Source of the DNA: Zhengitettix transpicula
Lineage: Eukaryota > Arthropoda > Insecta > Orthoptera > Tetrigidae
Length of the DNA stretch: 64,000 nucleotides
Reading direction: 5' to 3'
Assembly (NCBI GenBank): GCA_037074705.1
Contig: CM073596.1
Location: 14,812,501 to 14,876,500, forward strand
Shown: in pieces, positions 46,743 to 59,343 of the stretch
How positions within the stretch are numbered: the first letter of the stretch is position 1
How the letters are laid out: every line of letters starts with the position of its first letter
Notes under the pieces: model-generated
What the model was told of the DNA's origin: nothing
What the model saw: the letters and a program-made list of their open reading frames with translations, nothing else
Database searches by the model: none
Translations under genes and position numbers: made by a program

Positions 46743-47689
46743 TTTGATTAATTGGTATTTCTCATTTGAGGTATAACTATGAAGAAAACTTGAACATGTA
46801 AATACGTTAACTGAAAAAGAAGGAAAGTTCTTTTCTCAAATTTTTTTTAGCTTTAAATCATTCATTAAAATAATTTAGAATATTCTCAGTAATACCCAAA
46901 CATACATTTTTTAATTGTTATCTTCATAAGTCACGTTTTATATTTCCGTTTCTGCTGATCGAGAGCAGTATGTAATTATTTATTAAGTACGTTTTGGAAG
47001 ATATAAATTTTAGTTCTATTAATTTACAGAGTTCTTGATGAAATTAATAAATGAATATTTTAATTAATTTTATTTTCTATTTATTGGTTTCTATTAATTT
47101 TAATTTAATAGAATAATTTTTTTTTGAAAATCTCAATTTTTTATTGGGGATCACTTGAAGAAAGTATCCGGGAAATTCAGAGTTCCCTCTGAAATATTAA
47201 TATGGGGCTACTGCTTTGAAATACCGTAAGTACATAAGCTTTCTTAGGCTTTCCAGTAATTGGTGGAAACTTCAAAGCTTTATCACTGAACTGCTGCAGA
47301 TCGGTGAAGGCTTTGAATGAATTATTGGGATACAGGAGACGCAACAGAGACTGGGATGCGAAGGAATATGTATCATGCTGTTGGGTAATAAATAACACTG
47401 AACACTGGAATTTTTGTTATCTGAAACTATTTTCTTTTTTTCTTTATACGTTGAATAAAAGTAAAATTTTGTATTGTAAACAATCAGGGAATGATTAATT
47501 TGCAAATTATGAGCAAATAATTTGCGTTTATTCGACATGAAAATGTCATAAGACTATTGTAAGTGCATGAAAAATAAATTAATGATATAAGTAATAGATA
47601 CCCAGGATGTTCTTGTTACATTGAAATAACGTGTCAAATTAAATATTTTACAATGACAAATTTTTACGTCTGCTTGAAAATAATGAATA
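46743..47689. other. No gene recognised
   Basis: AT-rich sequence with overlapping opposite-strand short ORFs at 47177-47538, no motifs. Confidence 0.45.
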
Positions 47690-47925
47690 AGAAAGATAGC
47701 CAATTCAGACAAAAAAGTTGTAATATAAACACCACACAACGTTTCTGGGATCCTTGTCCGTTTCCTCAGGTGCCTTTTGAGTTTTGTCAACTGACTAGTG
47801 CAGTTGTGTCGCTCTAGGCTCTTCTTATCACCTGAGGTAAGGGACAAGGACCCCAGAAACGTTGTGTGGTATTTATATTAACACTTTTTTTTGTATGAAT
47901 TGGCTATATTTTCTATTCTTTAAAT
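47690..47925. repeat. Palindrome made of PLE 3'-terminal sequence
   Basis: The left arm (about 47690-47775) is the reverse complement of the right arm (about 47830-47925). It holds GATAGCCAATTCAGAC, CACCACACAACGTTTCTGGG and ATCCTTGTCC on the left; ACAAGGACCCCAG, AAACGTTGTGTGG and TGAATTGGCTATATTTTC on the right. The centre carries TTTGTCAACTGACTAGTGC and GTTGTGTCGCTCTAGG, which in PLEs precede the right arm. So a PLE terminus is followed by an inverted copy of its own end. A 97-codon minus-strand ORF across it is chance. Confidence 0.8.
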
Positions 47926-50900
47926 ATTTTAGATTTATATTATTTTTTGTGTCGATCCATTTGGGCCTGCAATTTCTTCTGCGCTCTTGCTACAATGCAG
48001 CATAATTTTAAGTATCACAATTTATAAGACCCAAATAGAGTAGTGAATTAGCAAATATTATAGAGAGAAAAACTAAAAAAACTGTAGTTGAACTTTAAAC
48101 AAACTTTTCAGACAGTCAATATTCGCAGTTAAATTTTGTCAATTGTTTTACTAAATATATTACAGAACACATTTTTTTCGAAATGAATTTTTTTAATAAT
48201 TATTAATATAAAAATACATTTATTTTTAAACGGTATATATTAAATAGTGAGGAAATAAAGCTTTTGTGAAAATCGTAAAATGTTTAGTATTACTTGTGGC
48301 TGAAACAATTATTAGAATCAAGGATTAAATTGAGACTTTTTATATACATCCTGTTCAGTTATAAAGGAAATTAGATTTTGATTACGAATAATTTGTAATT
48401 TTGTATATGTGGGTTGCCAGTGGCCGCGATGTCGACGCGATCGTTATAAACTTCAATTAACAAAAAATTGGAATATTTACATATATCATTAAAATAAAGT
48501 AATTCAAAATCAGTATATTTGAAAATAAAGACATTTAACGTTTGGACAACATATCAGACAAAAATTTATAATCACTGAATACATTCTTATTGGTCTCGTA
48601 AAAAATTTACAGACTTAAATGAACCATTCTATTGTCGACATGGGTTCAAATCTAACAGTAATCTGATCTTTACGACATTCTGCAGTGAAAAACATGAAAT
48701 AATTTTTTTTTAAATTGTGACGGTTTCTATTATCTGTAATGTGTGACATTTACAGGATTGTGTGAAGCTGGTTGTAAGCCTCTCCGTCTTTCTCCCCTTG
48801 GAACCATCCATTTTGTAAGATTGCTGGGTCTCCCGTGTAGATAATACTGGAAACCAGAGGCAAGCACACACTTTCTCTGTCTTATTAATCCCCAGACAGC
48901 CTCGCTTTTTATCCTTAAAAATGATGTAATTTCCATTTTAATAAAACGGAAGAGATTAACGTTGTTCTGCTTTATCTACTCGTGCAGTACCTACGATCCT
49001 TAAAGTCAAGAATGCTCTAGAAATATCTTTAAGGACACGAGTATTTCTTTCCATATGGATATTTCTCAATGAAAGGTTAAGTTTTAGTAACTTGTGTATT
49101 TGGGGCTATTGAGATTTGTGATAACTTATCAAGCTATTTATTTTTCAGGAATCCTGCGTTTTTACGGGGTTTCAGCAGCTGACTCACAAGGTACGTAATA
49201 TTGAAACTAGTTTTTTTTTAAAAAAAGGAGGAACGGAATTATTCATTTATTACAACTCTTTAAAAAGTATGATTTTGTGAAGAGTGAACGTGAAAGTGAA
49301 CTTTGAAACTTTCTCGGGGTCTGTTGTCCCTTGCAATGTAAAATTGTTCACGACATTGAAGTTGTTTCTTTAATTATAAACGAGTTAGATTTTCATTATA
49401 ATTTAAATATGCCTTTTTTAAAAATCCATAACGTGTCAACGAACAAACGCTTGTTGACATTTAAGTCGTTGACAAGTGTCGCGATCGCGATGTCACCCCC
49501 CCTCTCCTGAAAACCAATAGAAGGCGCGAACAGCGTAACTCGTATTTAAAATTTTATATAACACCAAGGTATATTTCTCAAAGTGCAGACAATATATTAA
49601 GCATGCGCAGCAGACATAATTTTCAATTTTGTAGGCGCTTTAAAAAGGTGGGAAAGCCGTTTCTACGATGAACAGTCACGACTATAATATTATATTGTTT
49701 AGACAAAGTTATCTTCAAGAATAACGCGAAATTTGGTAAAGCGGCAGAACAAAATTTGATGAAATTTGTATTGAAGCATTATTTGGTCTTGCATGTAAAA
49801 AATGGTAACAATTAAAACCCTTGACTCCTCCCATTTTTGGACCTCAAAATTATTATCCAACACGTTTCAATTTCCAATGTACTGTCACAAGTACCCAAGT
49901 CAGACCGGAAGGAGGTTTATAATCTAGAGAAACAAACCACTGTAAATACATACAACATATTTTTGAATGTTCTTTCTACTACAATAAATACGTTACGCAC
50001 ATAAGGGACAAGGATTGAAAAATAATGGTATTTTACTGTTGAGTGGAAACTATGACAGATTGCGTTTCGAATAAACTCATCTAGTGAAATAATATTCGTA
50101 TTGTGAATCATGACTTCCCCTTTTGTAGTAATAGAAACATATTCATATATTCCCCAATTCAATTATTTTACTAGGAAACCTGTAAAGACTGATAATAAAC
50201 GCATTATGTATGAAGTATAAATGACTGTATCCGTCAACGTTATTTTGTTTTCATTTGCGTCATTTCGTTAGTACAGCGGAAAAGAGGAATGGTGTATTTC
50301 CAATGCACTGCCAACAGAGTAAAAGGCCATTACGGGACTTTGATTAAATCACTTCGGTCTAAAACATCCGACCGCATGCCAGCCAAAGAGTTTAAAATAC
50401 ACGCAACTGAATTCCATTGCTGATAAAATATGGGGTATTCGATTACACAAAAATATTTACACATAATTATCGTTTACAATTAAAATAACTGGTAATTAAT
50501 TTGATAACTTCCTAATACCGTAAGGAATTGAACCCATTTATTTCCAAAATACATAATCTGGGAAAGCATTTAGTGTGTTGTATGAACAATTGTCGGATTG
50601 AATATACTGGAGTATTGATACAGTTCCATTTGTAATCAAGAAACTAAATTTCGTTCATAACTATTTCAGCATGGACAAATAAAATTTTATGTTATAAATT
50701 GAATGGATTCGAATAATAATGACAACTGAATTCAAAAGAGTTAAGCTTTTAAAACCTGAAGTCAAATGAGATTAAGTTTGCTAATAAAAGCTGTTAAACA
50801 TTCATTTAAAATTTAGTAACAGTAATTAATATTTTTTGAAGCCAAATCGTGCAAATGTTTATATTCAACCTTTAATTATGGAAATATTTTATTATTTGTA

Positions 50901-51218
50901 TTTGTATTTTGCACACTTGCAATATATATGTTTTTTAGTTTTGAAAATCAAATAAAGACGCGAAAATAAATAAACACAAATAGAGTAGTTGTAAGAGTTT
51001 TGCTCTGAAGTAACAGTGTGAAGTTCCTGATTTATTTATTCATCTAGAACCAGTGAGATTACGAAGGCTCCGAGTCGATACGGTGTTTTAAAATGAGAAA
51101 ACATTTCTATATGTTTTTGAATTTTGTCTGTAAACTTGTTGATACTCTCTTCGTATATATTTATATACCTTAAATGCAATTGGTTACCTATTTCTCCGTG
51201 TTACCTAGAGCGTACCCA
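47926..51218. other. No gene recognised
   Basis: AT-rich; ORFs at 48730-48936 and 49917-50162 have no recognisable domains. No repeats shared with the rest of the window were noticed. Confidence 0.5.
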
Positions 51219-51243
51219 TATATATATATATATATATATATAT
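51219..51243. repeat. (AT)n microsatellite at LTR L4
   Basis: About 12 AT units running directly into the TGTGGTAATT start of L4. Confidence 0.9.
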
Positions 51244-52075
51244 TGTGGTAATTAAAAGGCAATTAGGAATTAATAATTAAAGAAATTTTGGACTTGAATT
51301 GTTAGCGGCAAAAACACACAAGACTGGACAATAATATAGCAGGTCTAAAGTATTGTAGGACTGTTGGCGTGCTGAATGAAACATGTCATTCGGCGTTGAA
51401 ATAAGGTTGTTATAGAAAGAGACCAGACGTCGTCTAAGTATTGTAAAATAAAGTTGTTGGATTAAAGCAGAGTGTAGCATTCATCGAGGTATTGAAGCGT
51501 AAAGATTGCAGTGTATAGTCTTCGTGGAGAAATCGTTGCTGAAAAAAGTTGGTGAATTATTGCAGGATAAGTCGTCGTCGAGATGTAGCCAACACTTGCT
51601 AAACCAACAGTGATGTGTAGAGTCAGTGGAAATAATGGCCTGTTTTTTAACGAGTTAAAATTGCCTTTGTACCAGAGAACTGTAAGTCATATATCCATTA
51701 AATTGTTATTGTAAACCATTAATTAAAGATAAGTCGTCAGATTTGGGGTTTTTGAATATCGTTAATAGTTTATATTGCAGTGTAAAAATATTTTGAAGTT
51801 GACAATAGTTTTATAAAAATTTAATTGTCCACAAATAGATTTCTTTATTTAAAGTGAAGAACCTGAGAGAGGGAGAGAGAGTAAAATTTTTATTGTAAAT
51901 GGATAACTATTTGTACATTTAAATCTTTGTTAGAGTAATATATTAATGTGTTTGTTCAGTTAAAATTTCTTATTTATTAAATATCCTTTCATTTAAAGGT
52001 TAAATTGTTTAAATTGATGCCTTAACGTGGACTAACTGTTATTATAATTGTTTATTATTTGAAAATATTACCAAT
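51244..52075 (+). mobile_element. LTR-like repeat, group L4
   Basis: Starts TGTGGTAATTAAAAGGCAAT directly after an (AT)n run (ATAT at 51240-51243). It shares with L1-L3 the donor-like GTAAGT at 51682-51687, then ATTGTAAACCATTAATTAAAG and GATAAGTCGTCAGATTTGGG in the same order. Its 5' half resembles the others only in part. A TTACA end with a matching ATAT is not visible; similarity fades near 52075, so the right boundary is approximate. Single copy in the window. Confidence 0.6.
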
Positions 52076-53195
52076 TGTCGCCTTATCTTTCGAGTGCTCT
52101 CTTTGGCTTCTTACTTACTATTGTTTAATGTCACGTCTCACTTATTCCGTGTTAGTCAGCAAGCCATTTTACAACTATTTCACACGTATTATTTTCGAAA
52201 TATATGCTTCTATAATATAAGTATTAAATAAAAATTAATAAATTCCTTTCCTTCTCCATTCAATAAGTATTTTAATGGAATACTAGCAAATGAAGTTAAA
52301 GTTCGTAGAATCACAGTTTAAATTTATGAAGGTTAGTACAGACACCTCGATATTCGCACGAATTTAATTATTGTAATATAATACTAAAGTTTAGTTTAAA
52401 ATAATATGAAATTAAAAATTTTAAGGTGACTCGTAGTCTGGGAAATTATGGCTCCATCCCGTAAGGAATATTTATTTCATTGATACGATATCTATGAATC
52501 ATGCTCGAATATTTTTTATGTAGAATGACATGAATTGATAGTTTATATTTTTTACAGAAAATATTAGGATACTAACTAACAATATTCCGCCATGATCTTC
52601 TGCAACCACTTAAATAATCTTTTTCTTTGAAGTCCGTCTCGAGTCTGGAGTCTCGTTAGTAAACCACAAGCCATGCGTGACCGACCGTTGTAATATTGGA
52701 AAGGAATATTGACCATTTGTTTGCATGTTCAGTGAGTTTCCGGGTTGGACTGGCAGACATGGGGGGCGGGAAAGGGTGAGTGGCTCCAATATGTGTCGGG
52801 GCTGTTTTATTCAGCGCTGTATGTAAACCAATATTGCACCGCCACCTAATTAGATTTTGCGGCAGCTCTCGTCTGTTTTTCATCCATTATAGTATACGCC
52901 ACTGACACGTTAAGCGGGCTACCAGCTCTCCCACCCTCCTCAACCACCTACATTGGCCACTAAATTTCTGCAAATGAAGATATTACCGAATACCGTTGCA
53001 CACTACCCAGAGGAACTATTCCCGGTCTCTATATGGACCGAAAATACCTACAATTTTACCTCGAGTTTTCAGCATATAACAAGATTGATTCCTGCAAGAA
53101 CATGGAGTTCTATACTACATTGAAGTCATTAGTGGGGAAAAAAAACCTCTGATTTCTTACATAAAATTACTGAAAAAAGTTGTAGAGATTACCAA
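52076..53195. other. No gene recognised
   Basis: AT-rich with a GC-richer patch at about 52640-52960 holding a 75-codon ORF without motifs. Confidence 0.45.
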
Positions 53196-54704
53196 TGCGT
53201 AATGAAATGTTTTATTTAAATTATTTCTTTATTTATTGGCGGCGAAACTGAGCATTGTAAATAACAGAATTGTTTGGCGCGTAAATGCAGATACTATATA
53301 CTGTTTGCTACGAATTGTTTTCGAAAATGCGTATATAAAACGTTCAGAACTTTTAGCAGAAAGACAGTCAGAGAGCAGTGTGTGTTTGGAAGGCAGAGTA
53401 AAGGCTGAATATATCAGCTATTGTATTAAAGGGATTTTCCACAGCAAAACCGAGTGTGATGATACGTACTATACTAAAGTAGAAAAGCGCCGAAAGTGTT
53501 GTAAAGCGAGACGATAATAAAATCGGTGTCTGCCAATAAAATTATTGTTCTATAAAAATTTAAAATAATCACGATTGCACAAAACAGGTACCATACAGCT
53601 ATAAATGACAGGGTACGTAAAAATTTTCTTTTGTAAACCTTTACGTAAATATTTTTTACCGCCAGATTTCTATAATTTTTGTTGTAAAATTAAAACTTTT
53701 TTTTATTTTTTAACTTGGTGAAAATTGCAAATTACTGTCTTTATTAGAGGCCCTATAAGCGGCCCTGAAATTTAGGTTCTCGTGAAAACTGAAGCATTCA
53801 CTTAAAAACATAAAATGTAATGTCAACGTAAATCAAAATTGTCAATTAAATAATCTTTCTTATCTCTTTTAAAAAAATTTGTTTAATTTCAACGTAAACT
53901 TACTTTCATTATTTTTTTCTAATTGAAATACCACACAATTTGCTGCCAAATGTGTTGCCATTTATTATTATTATTAGTATCGAGCAGGGAGCCTGGCGTC
54001 TCCCGTGTACTTATTTATATAAACCCGAAAAAGTATTTAATTATATATTAACCTAAATCTAAATGTTCCTAGTTCTGTAGATACTTTCGACCGATAGTGC
54101 ATTAATTGAACATCTGTAATATGCAACAATACTAACAAACATACCTCTGAATTTCTTCTTAAACGTACTCCTTAAGTGTTGCAGGATATAATTTTCCCTC
54201 AGTCTACAGACGTTACGAAATATTAAATTCATGAAATTGATAGCTACGTTCACAATGAAAACAAATGGTCGCCATATTAAAGTCACTTAATATAGCACGA
54301 AAATTAACTTACTTTTGCCGCAAGGATCTTAAAGCATTTCGTATTGTTTTTTAATATCATTCAATTGAGTATTGCCGGATATAATTATACTTTTTATTAT
54401 TATGAAAAATTTTCTGTTTATTTCTCTTGGAGCGCAGTAATTTAACACAAAATTCTCACGTTTTTCAATTATAATTCTTTCCACTTTTATGCTATGGGTT
54501 GCTCACCCCCACAGTAGCGTTTCTCGTGTTTTGAAGTATATATGTATATGTGTACCAAATTTTGCTGCAATCTGTCCACGCGTTTTAATTCGTATAGAAA
54601 TTAACGTAAATACATACATACAAATATACATCCTTATTTATTATGTAGGTAGATTTGGCTGCAAAGTGGTGGCATATTTGATTTATTTATTTTTTTATAT
54701 TACA
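53196..54704 (+). mobile_element. Solo LTR, group L5 (copy L5c), holding a Helitron
   Basis: L5 LTR starting near TGCGTAATGAAATGTTTTAT and ending TTTTTATATTACA before ATAT. Shared blocks: TTTATTGGCGGCGAAACTG, GAATTGTTTGGCGCGTAAAT, TATA box TATATAAAA at 53332-53340 followed by CGTTCAGAAC, donor-like GTACGT at 53613-53618, GAAGCATTCACTTAAAAACA and TCAACGTAAATCAAAATTGT. Helitron H-F (53975-54652) sits in its last 60 bases or so. A 93-codon ORF over the 5' part (53236-53517) is not open in L5a, so it is unlikely to be coding. Confidence 0.75.
53975..54652 (-). mobile_element. Non-autonomous Helitron H-F (diverged), inside LTR L5c
   Basis: About 678-bp minus-strand copy with decayed ends. The plus strand starts near TATCGAGCAGGGAGCCTGGC (for ACTAGCTGGGTGCCCGGC) and ends ATCCTTATTTATTATGTAGG. 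It carries the segment shared with H-E (AACCTAAATCTAAATGTTCC, CTTTCGACCGATAGTGCATT) but has lost the TGACGTCA region. Sequence on the two sides belongs to the 3' end of L5c. Confidence 0.75.
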
Positions 54705-55388
54705 ATATATTTTCCGTAATAAATGTGCACTAAAGAATACATATTTACTATTTATTGAGGTGGTATCACTTACTTGTACAATGAAACCATACAGTAAGAA
54801 TGTGTATACGTAGGATAATTTTTTTGAACCTAGATCTTGCAAGTTGATAAGCAGCCGGCATACTCTCTGGGGGATAAGAATTTATGTATATGATAAAATA
54901 TGGTAATGACGCTCAGCACGCCCGGATAATTCTATAGGTAGACCCTTTTCGAACTGAATGTAGGTATTGATTCGATCCTGGACCTTACTTAACAATAAAT
55001 GTTTGCACAGATGCAAACTGCAAAAAATCTGTATACACGTCCGGTAACCCTTCCAGACTCTTCTAAATAATATCAATGCCGTTGAATGGATCTGGTTGAT
55101 TCAAGAAAGTTTTAATGAAGTAACCTCATAGTATACAGCAAAATTAAGCCAAATATATAAAAAAAGAATTTAGTACACGTTTTACAGTACATTATGGGCT
55201 TTCAGAATGATTCCATAGTCAGCCATTGTGATGACCAATTTAGGTATACCTCGTAATTGTATTAACGTTATTTCACAAGCTTTCTGTTCCTTTATGATTG
55301 GTAAATGGAAAAAAGTTTTCGATTGTATTCATATTTTCCTTACTTTAAGTAAATATTATCACGAAATTCTGTAATCAATTAACTGTTT
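54705..55388. other. No gene recognised
   Basis: AT-rich; the 64-codon ORF at 54882-55076 has no motifs. Ends at the inverted arm of the hexamer array. Confidence 0.45.
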
Positions 55389-56669
55389 CCACGGCTAAAT
55401 ATAAATATAAATATAAATATAAATATAAATATAAATATAAATATAAATATAAATATAAATATAAATATAAATATAAATATAAATATAAATATAAATATAA
55501 ATATAAATATAAATATAAATATAAATATAAATATAAATATAAATATAAATATAAATATAAATATAAATATAAATATAAATATAAATATAAATATAAATAT
55601 AAATATAAATATAAATATAAATATAAATATAAATATAAATATAAATATAAATATAAATATAAATATAAATATAAATATAAATATAAATATAAATATAAAT
55701 ATAAATATAAATATAAATATAAATATAAATATAAATATAAATATAAATATAAATATAAATATAAATATAAATATAAATATAAATATAAATATAAATATAA
55801 ATATAAATATAAATATAAATATAAATATAAATATAAATATAAATGTAAATGTAAATGTAAATGTAAATGTAAATGTAAATGTAAATGTAAATGTAAATGT
55901 AAATGTAAATGTAAATGTAAATGTAAATGTAAATGTAAATGTAAATGTAAATGTAAATGTAAATGTAAATGTAAATGTAAATGTAAATGTAAATGTAAAT
56001 GTAAATGTAAATGTAAATGTAAATGTAAATGTAAATGTAAATGTAAATATAAATATAAATATAAAAGTAAATATAAATATAAAAGTAAATATAAATATAA
56101 ATATAAATATAAAAGTAAATATAAATATAAATATAAAAGTAAATATAAATATAAATTTAATATAAATATAAATATAAATATAAAAGTAAATATAAATATA
56201 AATATAAATATAAATATAAATATAAATATAAATATAAATATAAATATAAATATAAATATAAATATAAATATAAATATAAATATAAATATAAATATAAATA
56301 TAAATATAAATATAAATATAAATATAAATATAAATATAAATATAAATATAAATATAAATATAAATATAAATATAAATATAAATATAAATATAAATATAAA
56401 TATAAATATAAATATAAATATAAATATAAATATAAATATAAATATAAATATAAATATAAATATAAATATAAATATAAATATAAATATAAATATAAATATA
56501 AATATAAATATAAATATAAATATAAATATAAATATAAATATAAATATAAATATAAATATAAATATAAATATAAATATAAATATAAATATAAATATAAATA
56601 TAAATATAAATATAAATATAAATATAAATATAAATATAAATATAAATAAATATTTATATTTAGCCGTGG
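55389..56669. repeat. 1.28-kb hexanucleotide array with inverted 19-nt ends
   Basis: About 200 units of TAAATA. From about 55842 to 56046 the unit is TAAATG instead, a clean block of about 34 units. From 56047 to 56165 units with AAAAGT variants alternate, and a slip near 56155 shifts the phase. From there to 56650 the TAAATA units are pure. The array is bracketed by a perfect inverted pair: CCACGGCTAAATATAAATA at 55389-55407 and its reverse complement at 56651-56669. The 12-nt core CCACGGCTAAAT is not part of the hexamer. A Jockey RT pseudogene stops exactly at the right arm. Confidence 0.95.
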
Positions 56670-57270
56670 GTATTTTTAAGTCATTGTGTATTTGTTCATT
56701 TGTTATGTACCAGGGGGTGTTAACGCTGGCTCTGAATATTTAAGACTGGCATCTTTGGATTATTGCAATATTCGACTTACTGGCACATCCCCATAACTCT
56801 ATCCCGCAGCTCCATATTGATATAATTATGGTTTTATATAGTAGTAGTTTATTTTCTATGGAGAGGTGTGACTTACGTCCTAGTAACCAGTACATGTCTT
56901 TTTGTTTAATATCCATTTGTTTTCTTTTCTTGGTTATGTGGATTTTCCAATTGAGTTTTCTATCAAGATGTAGACCCAAATATTTTACAGTGGGTGATTT
57001 AGGAATCTCTGTGTTGTTTATAAAGGTTGGTGGGCAATGTTTTTTTTACATAATGTAAACGTCACATGCGACGACTTTTTTTCATTTATTTTTATTCTCC
57101 ATTTCTGAAGTCATACTTGAAGTAAGTTAAGATATTTTTGTATGAGTGATGAAGCCTGGTTTATATCTATATGTGAGGTTAGAATCACCGTATCATCTGC
57201 AAACGTTCCTAGAACAATATTTTCGAATGTTGGGAGATAAGAGAAATTTTTGGAGTTAACTTACTCAGAT
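56670..57270 (-). pseudogene. Jockey RT, catalytic motif to C-terminal part (J2, truncated)
   Basis: The minus strand from about 57250 reads LPTFENIVLGTFADDTVILT, with the catalytic FADD at 57203-57192. Then come HIDINQASSLIQKYLNLLQ, KYLGLHLDRKLNWKIHITKK, KDMYWLLGRKSHLSIENKLL and LWGCASKSNIAIIQRCQS. After a frame change follows VNTPWYITNEQIHNDLKIP, and then the hexamer array. Jockey ORF2 should go on for about 100 residues. The active-site aspartates are intact, and the 79-codon open piece is the best-kept Jockey stretch here. The upstream RT core is missing. Confidence 0.85.
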
Positions 57271-59343
57271 ATAAAAACAACGTGTTTGATGAATTGTGCT
57301 AATGATTACTAATGTTAAAGAATAGTGATCCCTAATTATATAAATAGACAATTAAGTAGACAAAATACCTGCTAAATTAAATACCACACAACTTTTCTAG
57401 TTTCTGCGGTCTTTCCGTCTGCTCTTGCGTTCTTAGTCACCTTACGAAAGATTTGCAAAAACGTTGTTTGCTATTTAAGCTAGCACATTTTCTGCTATTT
57501 GGAAAATTATTTAACTAATTAGTATACGTATAACACAAACACTTTATATTTTATAATATCAATGGTAAATTCTGTTTGGACTTTCATAAGTCTCTTCTGT
57601 TGTGCACTTCAAATATTATCAGTGTGATACAGCCAAAAAAATGCACTTTATTGAGCAAGTGGTGGATTACTACGGTTTCAGAGGTAACAACACAATTGTG
57701 GCTCTTCTCCCACTAGTAGAAGAGAGACAGGATAAATTACTGGTGAAAGGATTATACAAATAGCGTGCGATTGTAAAAATATTATGGTGAAAGCGGCCGG
57801 TCCGTGAGAATCAGAATGAAGATATAAAAGGACATGATCAAAAATTATAAAATAATACTGGAAGACACATCTGTATTTGACAGGAGTAATTCTTACTGAG
57901 CTTGGAATATCCGTGAGACAGTATAAATAAAAAAATAGACCAAATCATTTTTACCGAGATTTAGAAGCGGAAAATTTTCATGAGGTTAGCGACACCACAA
58001 ACCTATCGGACTATTGAGTGACTTTTGGATGCACAGGGATTTCGTAAGCTGTCGCTCAACTTGAAAACGCTTTGACATTGTGTGCGAAACGTTAGGAAAC
58101 GCGTTGATGAACAATTTGGTCTAAACGCCCAGTCACAAATTATTACGAATATTACTGAAATTGAACACGAAATTATTATTTATTAGCAGACACCGTCTCG
58201 TATAACTTAAATATAAATAAAAACGTGGGCCTATATCAGTACTAGAGCAGAAAATATTTGGAGGATTGTCGAATTAATGCATATTATTATGTAAAATTTA
58301 TTTCATTCCTGATCACTTTTAATATTAATTGAATATATTGGGAAGAATAATCCTTATGAAAACTATTGATTTGTTATTATTATTTTTAGTAATAGTATTG
58401 ATCCTGGGAAAATTTTTTCTTCTTGAAAAATTGGAATTTTAAACTATTTATACAAGCTCTGATTGACTTTAAAATACGAAATTAATCTTGTAATATGTTG
58501 GAAAAGAGTTAAAAACAATGAATGTACCAAACCATTGTTTTTGTTTGGTAGTGCTGTTTACTGATCTGGAAATTAATTTTAGAATACTTGCAGTTTCATG
58601 CCAGCTTTGCTATATTATAACAATGTACAATAACTCCCTACAACATTGTAATTCATCTGAACCTAAACACACAGACAAGCATCGGACGGCTTTGTACGTA
58701 ATTTCGCATCGCGGCAACTAATTATATGTAAATGGATAAACGGTTATGCGTATTTTGACTGAACGCCGCGGTGTTTGTCGCATTACAATTGCTCTGTGTG
58801 TGTAGTCTAGTTTTGTGCTACGCGAAGCTGGAACAATGCTACTATTTTGTTTTTGAATGTTTCAAATACCTCAGGTCGCTAAATTCCTCCCAGTAAATAG
58901 CGTTCCATCAATCATTTACACCGGTTCAGACATGCGAACAAATATTTGTAATTTCTGAAAAGCTACACACAAGCGCCGATCTGCGTTAAAGGGGAATGTT
59001 TATATAGTGGCCAAGTTTATTTACAAATTCAGAGATGCTACTTAATATTTTGACAATAAAATAGAAAATTAGATTATGTTTAATTAACATTGTACTTTTA
59101 AAATAAAACGTATCTAAAATTATTTTAATCGGGGGAACCAATAATAATGGCTGTTAAAAAGTAAATTAAATTTTGAATATGTGGAAATGTATAAATTTTC
59201 GTTGCGGTTAAGTTTCACCATTTTACTTCTGAGACTCCAAATATAATGATATTTCTCAGGTTATGAAGGTACTGTAAAATTTCAATAATAAGACCTTGAA
59301 TACACAGAAAACAGAAATAAATTTAAACCAGAATTATATATAT
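57271..59343. other. No gene recognised
   Basis: At about 57385-57505 a weak PLE-palindrome-like pair occurs (AAATACCACACAACTTTT and AAAAACGTTGTTTGCTATTT). The stretch 57640-58190 is less AT-rich and has broken frames I cannot assign. The rest is AT-rich. Confidence 0.4.

Noticed and set aside
48640..48665. GGTTCAAATCT as a tRNA or SINE B box
   Set aside because: No A box at the right distance upstream and no cloverleaf could be drawn.
53236..53517. 93-codon ORF in L5c as an element protein
   Set aside because: It overlaps the promoter region of the LTR and the equivalent frame is broken in L5a and L5d.
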